From contig NZ_JARVKY010000001.1 of assembly GCF_029813785.1 (NCBI RefSeq), forward strand, positions 124,001 through 188,000: 64,000 bases of DNA. Direction: 5' to 3'. A model generated the notes under the pieces. The model was not told the DNA's origin, made no database searches, and saw only the letters and a program-made list of their open reading frames with translations. The position numbers and the translations under genes are program-made. Origin of the DNA: Streptomyces sp. DH41 (GTDB lineage: Bacteria > Actinomycetota > Actinomycetes > Streptomycetales > Streptomycetaceae). Positions 1 to 7,474 of this stretch are shown piece by piece (position 1 is the first letter of the stretch; each line of letters begins with the position of its first letter).

Positions 1-986
1 GCCTTGCGCGCTTCCGCCATGAGCTGTTCCGGGGTGCGGCGGGTGCGGGTCGACTTGGCGGCGACCGGGACGCGGCCCGTCGCCCGACGCGGCGAGGTCG
101 AGGCGGCCGGCACCGATCGGGCGGGTGTCGGGGCGATCGGGACCGGCTTCGCCGTGGGTGCGACGGCGGGAGTCGGCTTGATGCCGCCGCTCGACTTGCC
201 GAGGTCGACCGGCGCCGGATCGGGCACCGAAAGCCGCGTCAGGGTGACCGTGGCCGGTGCCGATACCGGCAGGTCAGAGGTAGACCGTTCTCGACTACAT
301 CCGGCCGATTCCTCCGCATTTGCGATCGAGGCGGGAGACGGGGTGGTGGTGCCGAACATCGCGGCGAGGGCCGCGTCCGCGCCGTCGGTGATCCGGTCGC
401 GCTGCACGTCCAACAGCCTCGATCCGAGCGCCGCGTCCCCGACCCCGGCCTTGCGCGCCAGACGCCACGACGCCCGATCGGACCGCTTGCGCACCCGGCT
501 CACCGGGTGGTGCGCGGCACGGGCGCGGTGGTAGGCGAGGGCCTGCACGATGTCGGCGGTGCGCCGCTCGTTCTCCGCGTCCCGGCCGTCGGTGTGCACG
601 ACGATCCGACGTGCGAGGAACGCCATGCCCTCGGCCGAGACGGACATGCCCATCGGGGTCAGCGCGTAGACGACGGTGCGGCCCGGGTCGGGCGCGGCCA
701 TGGCGCCCATGACGGCGGCGGCGGCCGGCAGGGCCCACAGTCCGATCCGCACGACACGCGGCGAGGACTGCCCCAGCATGGTCAGTCCCAGCAGGACCAG
801 GGCGAGCACGGCCGTGGCGCCCTCACCGGCACCGAGGGCACCGAGCGCGGTCCCCGTGCCGTAGGCGTGACCGATGTTGCTGTAGGTGCCGATGCCGCCG
901 ACCACGCCCGTGGCGAGCATGGGCACGAACGCGGCCGTCAGAACACCGATCTGCACCTTGCTCAGCGGCTTGCGGGTCTGGCTCAT
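1..986 (-). CDS. SpdB-like conjugal transfer protein (DUF2637), 3' end beyond window
   Basis: The frame opens at ATG 986 and has no stop before the window edge, so the C-terminus is missing. The first ~120 residues hold several hydrophobic stretches (near 11-33, 42-63, 70-90) consistent with a membrane domain. A basic segment and a Pro/Ala/Thr-rich linker follow, and the last visible residues (RTRRTPEQLMAEARK) look like the start of a helix-turn-helix tail. This architecture is typical of DUF2637/SpdB proteins of Streptomyces integrative conjugative elements, which are linked to intramycelial plasmid spread. The start overlaps the upstream small gene by ATGA, so the two are translationally coupled. 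The family call is from overall layout, not alignment. A plain membrane-anchored DNA-binding protein is the alternative. Confidence 0.7.
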   Translation of the reverse strand, partial: MSQTRKPLSKVQIGVLTAAFVPMLATGVVGGIGTYSNIGHAYGTGTALGALGAGEGATAVLALVLLGLTMLGQSSPRVVRIGLWALPAAAAVMGAMAAPDPGRTVVYALTPMGMSVSAEGMAFLARRIVVHTDGRDAENERRTADIVQALAYHRARAAHHPVSRVRKRSDRASWRLARKAGVGDAALGSRLLDVQRDRITDGADAALAAMFGTTTPSPASIANAEESAGCSRERSTSDLPVSAPATVTLTRLSVPDPAPVDLGKSSGGIKPTPAVAPTAKPVPIAPTPARSVPAASTSPRRATGRVPVAAKSTRTRRTPEQLMAEARK

Positions 987-1279
987 GCCGCTTCCCCCGT
1001 TCCCGCCCGGTGGTCGCGAGCGGCACGCAGGAACGGCACCGTACGGGTCAGCGCGTCGGCGTACAGAGCGTCCCAACCGGCGACCTCGTCGCCGGCCTCC
1101 GCCTCCGCCCGCAGATCGGCGAGGACGTCACGGGCCGCGTCCTCACGGGCCGCCCGCTCGCCGTCCGTCTCGGACTCCAGCGGGCCCCGGAACAGGTCGA
1201 CGTCGATACCGAGCGCCAGTTCGGCGAACTCGAAGTCGCCGTGCGCTTCCTGGCCGGCGACGAATGTGCGCATACGCAT
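983..1279 (-). CDS. Small acidic protein of the conjugative element
   Basis: A 98-residue, strongly acidic, soluble protein (many Glu/Asp/Ala, no membrane segment) beginning MRMRTFVAGQEAHGDFEF. A good ribosome-binding site (AAGGAGAG) lies about six bases upstream of ATG 1279. Its stop overlaps the start of the SpdB-like gene. Small proteins of this kind commonly precede spd genes in Streptomyces elements of the pSAM2/SLP1 type. I do not recognise a domain and cannot assign a function. Position and coupling suggest a role with the transfer/spread module. Confidence 0.65.
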   Translation of the reverse strand: MRMRTFVAGQEAHGDFEFAELALGIDVDLFRGPLESETDGERAAREDAARDVLADLRAEAEAGDEVAGWDALYADALTRTVPFLRAARDHRAGTGEAA

Positions 1280-1753
1280 GGTGGATCTCTCCTTGGAACG
1301 TCGGGATGGGGCGCGGGGCGGTCGGCCGTCCTGTCCGGGAGTGCGACCGCCCCGCGAAGCAACGGGGCTGTGATGCGAGGTGGTGCGCTGTCTCCTTCGG
1401 GAACACGGGCTCCCGTTTGAGGCGTATGGAGACGTGACCTTTCGGTCTAAGCCCTCCGGTTGACCAGGGGTCCGGGTCCCTCGGCCCGCTCTGTCCCGGG
1501 CCCCTTGTCGTGCACTCGATCGGGACGTCGAAGCGATCCGACCGAGAGGAACATGTATTACGTGTTCCTCATCTTGCAGAGAGAGGTTCGCCCCGTCAAG
1601 CCCTTCGACTGTTTGGTTCGCGCCCCTCGCGCTCGATGTACCTACAGACTGGCGTCAGGGACGGCGACGCTCGACTTCGCACCTGTACGACTCAGGTCGT
1701 TCTTGGCTAGCGTGAAGTCGTACCAAGTCGTCCCTGGGGAACGGAGGTTGGAT
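1280..1753. promoter_or_regulatory. Divergent control region of the conjugative element
   Basis: About 470 bases separate the leftward transfer genes from the rightward XRE/Nudix genes. No convincing coding frame is present: the long + frame running through it starts far from any ribosome-binding site and its codon pattern is poor before position 1754. The stretch must hold divergent promoters. The clearest element in it is the near-palindrome at 1546-1570. Confidence 0.5.
1546..1570. promoter_or_regulatory. 25-bp near-perfect palindrome, probable operator
   Basis: The arms GAGGAACA and TGTTCCTC are exact reverse complements. The inner bases also pair except for one T/G position and a central T, so 11 of 12 base pairs match. 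It lies about 180 bases upstream of the XRE gene and 270 upstream of the transfer-side gene, which fits an operator for one of the element's regulators (XRE at 1754 or GntR at 4009). A terminator is less likely because no T-run follows and the region is upstream of genes on both sides. Confidence 0.55.
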
Positions 1754-2521
1754 GTGGCGAACGAGCGACTGCGAGGCGCAATAGTCGACTTGGGCCTGAC
1801 CCTTGATGAGGTCGCCGAACGTCTCGGGGTGTCGGCCAAAACGGTAGAGCGCTGGATCAACGACCCGGAGCGCAAGCCGTACCGCCGCTTCCAGTACGCG
1901 ACCGCCTCACTTCTGAAGTGCGAAGTCTCGTACCTCTGGCCGGACGAACGGACGTCGGCCGAAGTGACTGCCACGGGCAACGCCGAGTTGGTCAGGCTGT
2001 ATCCGCATCGGTCCGTAGTGATGCAGACTCTTTGGACGAACCTGTACTCCAAGGCAACCCGGCAGTTTGATCTACTGGTGTACTCGGGGTTCTGGCTCAC
2101 CGAGGATGCGACGTTTCACCGCATCGTGAAGGAGAAGGCGGCCGACGGAGTACCCATCCGTCTCATTCTGGGAGAGCCCACGTCGCCGGCCGTAGCCGTT
2201 CGCGGCGAGGACGAAGGGATCGGCGCGGCAATGGCGGGCAAGATTCGAAACGCCCTCATCAACTACGGCCCGCTCTTCGGTCTCCCCGGTGTCGAGTTCC
2301 GCTTGCACGGCACCACGCTCTACAACTCGATCTACCGGGCCGATGACGAGATGCTGGCGAACGGCCACCTCTACGGGGTCGGCGCCTACATGGCCCCCGT
2401 GCTGCACCTGCGCCGCGTTCCGGGCGGTGAACTCTTCGACGCCTACGCTGAGAGTGTTGAGAAGGTGTGGGAGTCGGCCCGCCCGATCTCCTCCCCCGCC
2501 GATTGGGAAGGCACGCACTGA
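1754..2521 (+). CDS. XRE-family regulator with C-terminal PLD-like domain
   Basis: A 255-residue protein. The N-terminus carries a helix-turn-helix of the Cro/CI (XRE) type at residues ~7-40 (LTLDEVAERLGVSAKTVERW). The rest, ~95-245, resembles a phospholipase-D-like fold: a strand with LLVYSGFWL near 107, RLILGEP near 136, and FRLHGTTLYNSIYRADDEM at 182-200, but without a complete HKD catalytic motif. I chose GTG 1754 because GGAGG sits six bases upstream; longer starts have no such site. It overlaps the following Nudix gene by one base (TGATG), so they form an operon. Similar regulator/Nudix pairs are common in Streptomyces integrative elements. It probably controls the element; what the PLD-like part senses or binds is unknown. 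Confidence 0.75.
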   Translation: MANERLRGAIVDLGLTLDEVAERLGVSAKTVERWINDPERKPYRRFQYATASLLKCEVSYLWPDERTSAEVTATGNAELVRLYPHRSVVMQTLWTNLYSKATRQFDLLVYSGFWLTEDATFHRIVKEKAADGVPIRLILGEPTSPAVAVRGEDEGIGAAMAGKIRNALINYGPLFGLPGVEFRLHGTTLYNSIYRADDEMLANGHLYGVGAYMAPVLHLRRVPGGELFDAYAESVEKVWESARPISSPADWEGTH

Positions 2522-2994
2522 TGAGCCGGATCGACTACTTCCGCGACCCGAACGCCCCAAAGGCCAACTCGGTGGTCCCCTCGGTGACGGCGGTGGTCCG
2601 CGACGATGCGGGACGCCTGTTGCTCATCCACAAGACGGACAACGACCTTTGGGCCCTGCCCGGTGGCGGCCACGACATCGGCGAACGCATCGCGGACACC
2701 GTTGTTCGTGAGGTCCGGGAAGAGACCGGCATTGATGTTGAGGTCGACAACATCGTGGGGCTCTACACCGACCCTCAGCACGTGTTGGCGTACGACGACG
2801 GCGAGGTCCGGCAGCAGTTCTCCATCTGCTTCCGGGTCCATGTGGTCGGCGGCTCCCTGCGCACAAGCAGCGAATCGAAAGAGGTCCGCTGGATTGATCC
2901 GGCGGACCTAGACGGGTTGGACATCCACCCTTCGATGATGCTGCGCATCCGGCACGGTCTCGATGACGCGCGGCGAGAGCCCTACATCGGCTGA
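2521..2994 (+). CDS. Nudix hydrolase, Pif-like
   Basis: A 157-residue Nudix protein. The Nudix box is complete (GGHDIGE at ~48-54, then seven residues and REVREETGI), so the metal-binding and catalytic glutamates are present. Nudix enzymes cleave nucleoside diphosphates linked to another group. In pSAM2 the immunity factor Pif, which blocks redundant conjugal transfer, contains a Nudix motif; a similar job here is an inference from the element context. ATG 2521 overlaps the stop of the XRE gene, giving translational coupling. Its 3' end overlaps the convergent HD gene by 13 bases. Confidence 0.85.
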   Translation: MSRIDYFRDPNAPKANSVVPSVTAVVRDDAGRLLLIHKTDNDLWALPGGGHDIGERIADTVVREVREETGIDVEVDNIVGLYTDPQHVLAYDDGEVRQQFSICFRVHVVGGSLRTSSESKEVRWIDPADLDGLDIHPSMMLRIRHGLDDARREPYIG

Positions 2995-3560
2995 CCGCCA
3001 ACAGACGCGTCCGCCATCCGGTCGCAGACGCGCTTCGATGCCGCATGGATCTCGGGGGCCGCACGCTGGATGAACCGCCCGACGATCGTGTCCGGGCCGT
3101 ATCGCTGCACGATCTCATCCAGCCGCTCAGACGGCGTCGTCTGTGTCCCGTCCGGCGTCGTCGTCATGTCGCAGTACAGCAAGGCGTCGACCAGGTCGGG
3201 ACGCTCTAGCTCGAACTCGCCCTCAAGTTCCTGACGAAGTCCGCGCTCCTCCGCTTCCAGCAAGGCGCAGGAGTGATGTGCCACGAGAAGAACAACCCGT
3301 TCGTCCGCGCCTTCCTGCTCCCTGAGGAACCGCGCGCCGTCCAAGGGGTGGAAGCCCGTGGCAGCAATGGCCGGCGAGTAGCCGATGTCATGCAGCACGG
3401 CCGCCGCTTCCAACAGTTCCGCGTCACCCCCCAGGATCGGGCTCAGGGAGCGAGCGCGCTTGGCGACCCCGAGTGAGTGCGCCCACCGGCGCGGAAGCGG
3501 ATCGGAAAGCAACGATTCAGAGAGTGTGTACGCCCACTCAGTCAGTCCCATGGCGGCCAA
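2982..3560 (-). CDS. HD-domain phosphohydrolase
   Basis: A 192-residue protein with an HD-type metal site: H28, the HD pair at 57-58 (AVLHDIGYSP), H71 in HPLDGARFL, H95-H96 (VAHHS) and a later YCDM acidic motif near 148. HD proteins hydrolyse phosphoesters, often nucleotides; the substrate here cannot be read from sequence. It starts two bases after the stop of the GntR gene and is probably co-transcribed with it. HD proteins of this type accompany XRE/Nudix/GntR genes in Streptomyces integrative elements. The start could also be the internal Met at residue 4. Confidence 0.75.
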   Translation of the reverse strand: MAAMGLTEWAYTLSESLLSDPLPRRWAHSLGVAKRARSLSPILGGDAELLEAAAVLHDIGYSPAIAATGFHPLDGARFLREQEGADERVVLLVAHHSCALLEAEERGLRQELEGEFELERPDLVDALLYCDMTTTPDGTQTTPSERLDEIVQRYGPDTIVGRFIQRAAPEIHAASKRVCDRMADASVGGQPM

Positions 3561-3562
3561 GA

Positions 3563-4009
3563 CTACGGCCGCGCGGTGGCAGTCGGGAGGGCGCGCACCG
3601 TCCGGCCCTTGCCATGCACAGTGGCGAGCAAGCCGTTTCCCTCCATCTGAGCAAGAACACGGCGCACGGCGGTCCGGGACGCTCCGAACCGCTCACACAG
3701 CTTCGCTTCAGACGGGTACGTGTCTCCTACTGAGAGTGAGTCCTCTCTGATCACGTCCGTCATGCGCTCCACGAGCGACCGCCGGTCACCCCCTCGGACC
3801 ACGCGCCACCCGATCCCGGGGGCAGACTCGACAACCCCGTCAGCTTCGAGAACCTTGAGTGCGCGGCGGATCGTGTTCCGGGAGACGCTGTGCGAGTCCA
3901 TCAGGTCAGCCTCTGACGGCAAGGTCTCGATGCCCCGCTCCGCCTGGATCTTGCTTCGCAGCGACTCTGCAACGATCAGGTACGTACCTCGCGGACTACC
4001 CTGCGGCAC
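3563..4009 (-). CDS. Tandem double-GntR transcription regulator
   Basis: With the start at GTG 4009 (GGGGAGG about eight bases upstream) the protein has 148 residues, almost entirely two GntR-type winged helices in a row. Domain 1 spans ~7-72 (LPSEADLMDSHSVSRNTIRRAL) and domain 2 spans ~78-140 (YPSEAKLCERFGASRTAVRRVL). There is no effector-binding domain, unlike the FadR, HutC or MocR subfamilies. A longer frame reaches 4135 but its extra residues look non-coding. KorSA of pSAM2 is a GntR-type repressor, so control of the element is plausible. Two recognition helices on one chain could bind a palindrome as a pseudo-dimer. Confidence 0.78.
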   Translation of the reverse strand: MPQGSPRGTYLIVAESLRSKIQAERGIETLPSEADLMDSHSVSRNTIRRALKVLEADGVVESAPGIGWRVVRGGDRRSLVERMTDVIREDSLSVGDTYPSEAKLCERFGASRTAVRRVLAQMEGNGLLATVHGKGRTVRALPTATARP

Positions 4010-4134
4010 TCGACCGCCCCCTCCCCGAACCTGACGGCGTCCTCCAGCGGCGCCTCTGTCGGGTCCAGTTTCCCACGTCAGGTGCGGCAACTGAAATCCC
4101 TCCGAGGGTCGCTTGATACAAGCAGCTCGCTTCA

Positions 4135-5559
4135 CTAACAGCCTTCGCTCGCCACTGGCCCCCGACTGTCCAATAGTTCGAAAATTACCCGGTCATTATC
4201 GATTTTTGAGATGAGGTCCGGTTCGCGCAACATGACTGCCAGAATCTCCCTCAGAAGAATTCCCGCAATGTCAGTCGCTAGAAATTGCTTCCCATCAAGT
4301 GACACGATCCGTTTCTTCTCGTACTTCACTTGCCCATGCACGATGTTTGATCTATAGGCGTAGACTTTCTTGATCAGCTGGGCCACCATTTCCGATCTCT
4401 GATATTTGGCCCGCGTCAAGACAGCGGCTCCCCGAATCCCAAGCTTGTATGTTGTATCTCCAGCGGTCGTTCCGCCTAGGAGCGCCTCTATCCCGACACA
4501 CAGGTCAACTATCTCGTCTAGTTCATCTTCACGAAGACTAGCAAGTTGAAGCCGACGCGCAGCGAGTGAAACTTGAGGATGAGCAACCTCTAGAGCACTG
4601 TAAAAGTCTGCGACCCGACTCCCCTGTTCCGATGACAAAGTTTCCGTAGGCGAGAATTTACCTCGCGAAATTTGCCGATCATAGCGCTCCGCAGAAAAGG
4701 CATGCGTGACCATAGGGAGCGTTCGCCGATACCCGTGAGACCACCCATCTGGAATAAAACAAACTTGATCGTATCCTGTGGGTTCAGAAACAAGGATCGA
4801 AACTGCGTGGACCACGCGATCAACTTGATCGTATGGAAATACATTCCATTGCTCTCGCCCCATCAAGAATGGCCACTCGACAGAAGCAGAATTCCGAATC
4901 ACTACAGCATGGGTATACGCCCTAACAAGCCAATCATCCCGCTCATAGGGCTTCAATCCGATGACCCTTGCTTGATGCTGCTCGTCAGTGATTCGTTCGA
5001 TGCTCACCGAATCAGACAACTGAAGTTGATCATCCTCAAACGAAACATTTACGATTGGCACAAAAATGTCAACAGGGAGCTTTCCCCCGCGCCACCATGT
5101 CTCCACCTCCAAGTATCTAGAAAGAGCATATTCTTCATCCCATTCAAACCCGCGAGCGTCGGCATGCCGCGCGGCTACTTCAAGAATTAGGCCCCTAGCC
5201 CCAAATTCGGCCATTTCCGCCAAGAGATCACTCGACTCGGTACGCCCGACCCCAAGAAAGGATGCGTAATCGGCCTGGGTTTTGACATATGAGACAAGTT
5301 CCGCGAAACCCTGGATTCCTTCATAGGTGAATGGCCTTGACTGGAATCCGCTTCCCCATCCAAAAACCTTTCGAAAGTCCGGTACGTGATATTGAGTCTT
5401 GAACGCTGGAAATATCTCCCCTTCCTTCATCTCCACGACAGGGTAAGAGTCATAGCTATCGATCTTCTTGTCTTCCGCCACTACCCTAGACATCTTTTCC
5501 AGGGCATCCCGAATGGCCGGCTCGGCGAGACTCCACAGCGCTTGGTCTCTGACAGGCAC
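4135..5559 (-). CDS. HEPN-domain protein (ApeA-like), putative defence
   Basis: A 474-residue soluble protein with visibly lower GC and less biased third positions than the surrounding genes. The C-terminal third has the marks of an ApeA-type HEPN domain: VDLCVGIEALLGG near 365, then a helix with YRSNIVHG in which R403 and H408 make the R-x4-H ribonuclease motif. The N-terminal ~300 residues are not recognised. HEPN proteins are often RNases that act in phage abortive infection or toxin-antitoxin systems; ApeA is a known defence protein. A divergent DUF4238 gene follows after ~250 bases. The HEPN call is fairly secure; the defence role is inferred. Confidence 0.65.
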   Translation of the reverse strand: MPVRDQALWSLAEPAIRDALEKMSRVVAEDKKIDSYDSYPVVEMKEGEIFPAFKTQYHVPDFRKVFGWGSGFQSRPFTYEGIQGFAELVSYVKTQADYASFLGVGRTESSDLLAEMAEFGARGLILEVAARHADARGFEWDEEYALSRYLEVETWWRGGKLPVDIFVPIVNVSFEDDQLQLSDSVSIERITDEQHQARVIGLKPYERDDWLVRAYTHAVVIRNSASVEWPFLMGREQWNVFPYDQVDRVVHAVSILVSEPTGYDQVCFIPDGWSHGYRRTLPMVTHAFSAERYDRQISRGKFSPTETLSSEQGSRVADFYSALEVAHPQVSLAARRLQLASLREDELDEIVDLCVGIEALLGGTTAGDTTYKLGIRGAAVLTRAKYQRSEMVAQLIKKVYAYRSNIVHGQVKYEKKRIVSLDGKQFLATDIAGILLREILAVMLREPDLISKIDNDRVIFELLDSRGPVASEGC

Positions 5560-5812
5560 GTGTCCCCCCTCTGCGTCAACTTCTGCGGCTCTGCACCCGC
5601 ATCACACACCGCTCTATCATAGAGACCTTCACCGCCTTGCTGCATCACATTTTTTGGGATCGGGTTCGAGCCTACGAATGGCATGCCAGGCGACGCGACG
5701 CAGATGCAGCCGAAGCGGCGGGTACCTCGGCCCCTGAATTGGAAGCGTCTACAGAAAACCTACTTCAGTAAACCTCAAGCATCCGAGCGGGTAAGATGCT
5801 AGGTTACTTGCC
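5560..5812. promoter_or_regulatory. Divergent promoter region of HEPN and DUF4238 genes
   Basis: About 250 bases lie between the two divergent starts. No coding frame or clear operator was seen. A GGGTTCGAGCC near 5661 resembles a tRNA T-arm, but no other tRNA parts are present. Confidence 0.35.
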
Positions 5813-6919
5813 GTGACCAAGCGTAAGAAGAGGCGTGAGCCGCGCGAATTCTTGGCTCTGCTTGAAAGTGCCCGACGGGATGATGTCGGCGGATCGGCAC
5901 CAAGGAAGCATCACCTCGTACCAGCCTCTTACCTGCGACGCTGGGCAGAGAACGGAAAGATTCGAGTAACGCACATCGACAAGGGGAAGAGTCATCTCTC
6001 TCCGCCTGAGAAAGCGGCCCGTGAAACGGACTACTACCGCCTGGAATCTCCGGATGTAGACGCAGACGTAATCCCCCCGTTGCTTTTTGAGAAAATGCTC
6101 GGAGAAATCGAAGGGCTTTCAGTGGGGATTGTAGATGTTTTGACGAAGCAAGGTCCGGAAGCACTATCACCCCCGCAACGAGCACAGTTCTCCTTCTTTC
6201 TGGCTCTCCAAATAACGCGCGGTCATTCCTTCAGAGTGGCAAACCGGTTGATGGTGCGGGACTATTTCCAGCTGAGGTACGAGGGGGTATCTCCGGACGG
6301 CGTGCGCGAGATGTTGATAGACGCGGGCATGCCGTCAACTGCTGAAGACGTAGAAACCGCCTACGCGCAGCTCCAGGAGATTGTAAATGGGGACGTATTT
6401 TTTGAACCGCAGGATCCGTCGATCGTCGCCCAATCAGGATCTGCGGCGGCTGCAATGGCTGAACACCTTTTCGCCCGTAATTGGTATACCTTCGAAACCA
6501 AACCCATATTGGTCACCTGTGATGAACCCGTGATCATGATAGGCGGGCCACCAAGAAGCCGAAGAGAGAGGGCAGGTGTTGCTACAGCCGGAGCCATAAT
6601 ATTCCCCCTAGGGCCCTCTACACTGCTCGCCATGTTCCTCCCTCATGTGAGACCCCGGGGGCCCTTGCAGCTAGACGGAATCGAAACCGCAGAGATTAAC
6701 CGTGAAATCGTGGCATCTACGTCGCGATGGGCTTTTGAGAGGCCCTCTCGACATGTGACGGAAAAAATGCCCGTTCCGTCCCCTGCCCCACCGTTCATGC
6801 GTGAAGGACCCTATCCCGTGGAGGGTGATGAGAACCGGTTGGTCTTTCGGACCTTCCATCCCACGAGGTGGGCCAATACCGTTCCGCCTCCATGGCCAGT
6901 CGAACGGTGGTGGAGTTAA
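5813..6919 (+). CDS. DUF4238-domain protein
   Basis: A 368-residue soluble protein starting at GTG 5813. After a basic N-terminus it shows the DUF4238 signature KHHLVPASYLRRWA at 32-45, then a helical middle (FLALQITRGHSFR near 127-140) and a segment ILVTCDEPVIMI near 235, all typical of the family. DUF4238 has no established biochemical function; the conserved His pair invites a nuclease-like guess but I cannot support one. GC is lower than in core genes, as in the divergent HEPN gene, so the two probably arrived together. It ends 555 bases before the core gene ppdK. Confidence 0.7.
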   Translation: MTKRKKRREPREFLALLESARRDDVGGSAPRKHHLVPASYLRRWAENGKIRVTHIDKGKSHLSPPEKAARETDYYRLESPDVDADVIPPLLFEKMLGEIEGLSVGIVDVLTKQGPEALSPPQRAQFSFFLALQITRGHSFRVANRLMVRDYFQLRYEGVSPDGVREMLIDAGMPSTAEDVETAYAQLQEIVNGDVFFEPQDPSIVAQSGSAAAAMAEHLFARNWYTFETKPILVTCDEPVIMIGGPPRSRRERAGVATAGAIIFPLGPSTLLAMFLPHVRPRGPLQLDGIETAEINREIVASTSRWAFERPSRHVTEKMPVPSPAPPFMREGPYPVEGDENRLVFRTFHPTRWANTVPPPWPVERWWS

Positions 6920-7474
6920 GGACCGTCTGTCCAGCCAACGGCCACAGCGGAACGTCAAGCTCCAATCTTGGTCACACAGGCCACGAGATCCGGGACTGGG
7001 AGCCTGCCGAGCGATCCATTCGAGCTGCGCGGCAGGTCTCCTGAGCATCTCCAGCCCGGTAGGGCCGTCTCATTTTCTTCTCATTCGTAGCCGTACGCGG
7101 TGGTTCAGAACCGTTCACTCAGCCGGATCGGCATGCCGTCCGCACGGCATTGAACGCCTCTGAACGACCCTGGATCACGCCTTGACCAACCCGGACAAAC
7201 CTGCAAAGCGGGTAACACGGCTCGCTTCCGGCAGGGCTCAACTAGAGGGCACAGCGAGGGCACAACAGCGTCGCGCGGGATCAACGGCAACCAACGCAAG
7301 CAAACGCCATTTTTCCTGGTCAGCCACCTTGCTTGACATTTTCCGCAGCTGATGCACGAGAGGGCGGCACCCCCGCACAGGGTGCCGCCTCTTCCCGTGG
7401 TCCGGAGCCGCCGCCGATCGGTGAGGGTGGTCGGGTGACAGACGGCGGCTCCGGGGCCTGCGGCCCCCTCGGGG
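6920..7474. other. Junction between accessory region and core; repeats, no gene
   Basis: No supported gene. The stretch holds small symmetric elements: GGTTCAGAACC (7112-7122), a hairpin ATGCCGT-CCGC-ACGGCAT (7133-7150) and two copies of GAGGGCACA near 7244-7266. Clustered short repeats like these are seen at attachment regions bound by integrases, and this is where core synteny resumes. No integrase or tRNA gene is visible, so an att site is only a suggestion. The ppdK terminator lies at 7358-7393. Confidence 0.35.
7358..7393. terminator. Terminator downstream of ppdK
   Basis: AGAGGGCGGCACCC pairs with GGGTGCCGCCTCT (one bulged base) around a short loop. It lies about 80 bases past the ppdK stop on the minus strand. 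There is no strong T-run, as usual in Streptomyces. Confidence 0.7.

Noticed and set aside
5655..5680. tRNA-like GGGTTCGAGCC
   Set aside because: No acceptor stem, anticodon arm or D arm could be matched around it.
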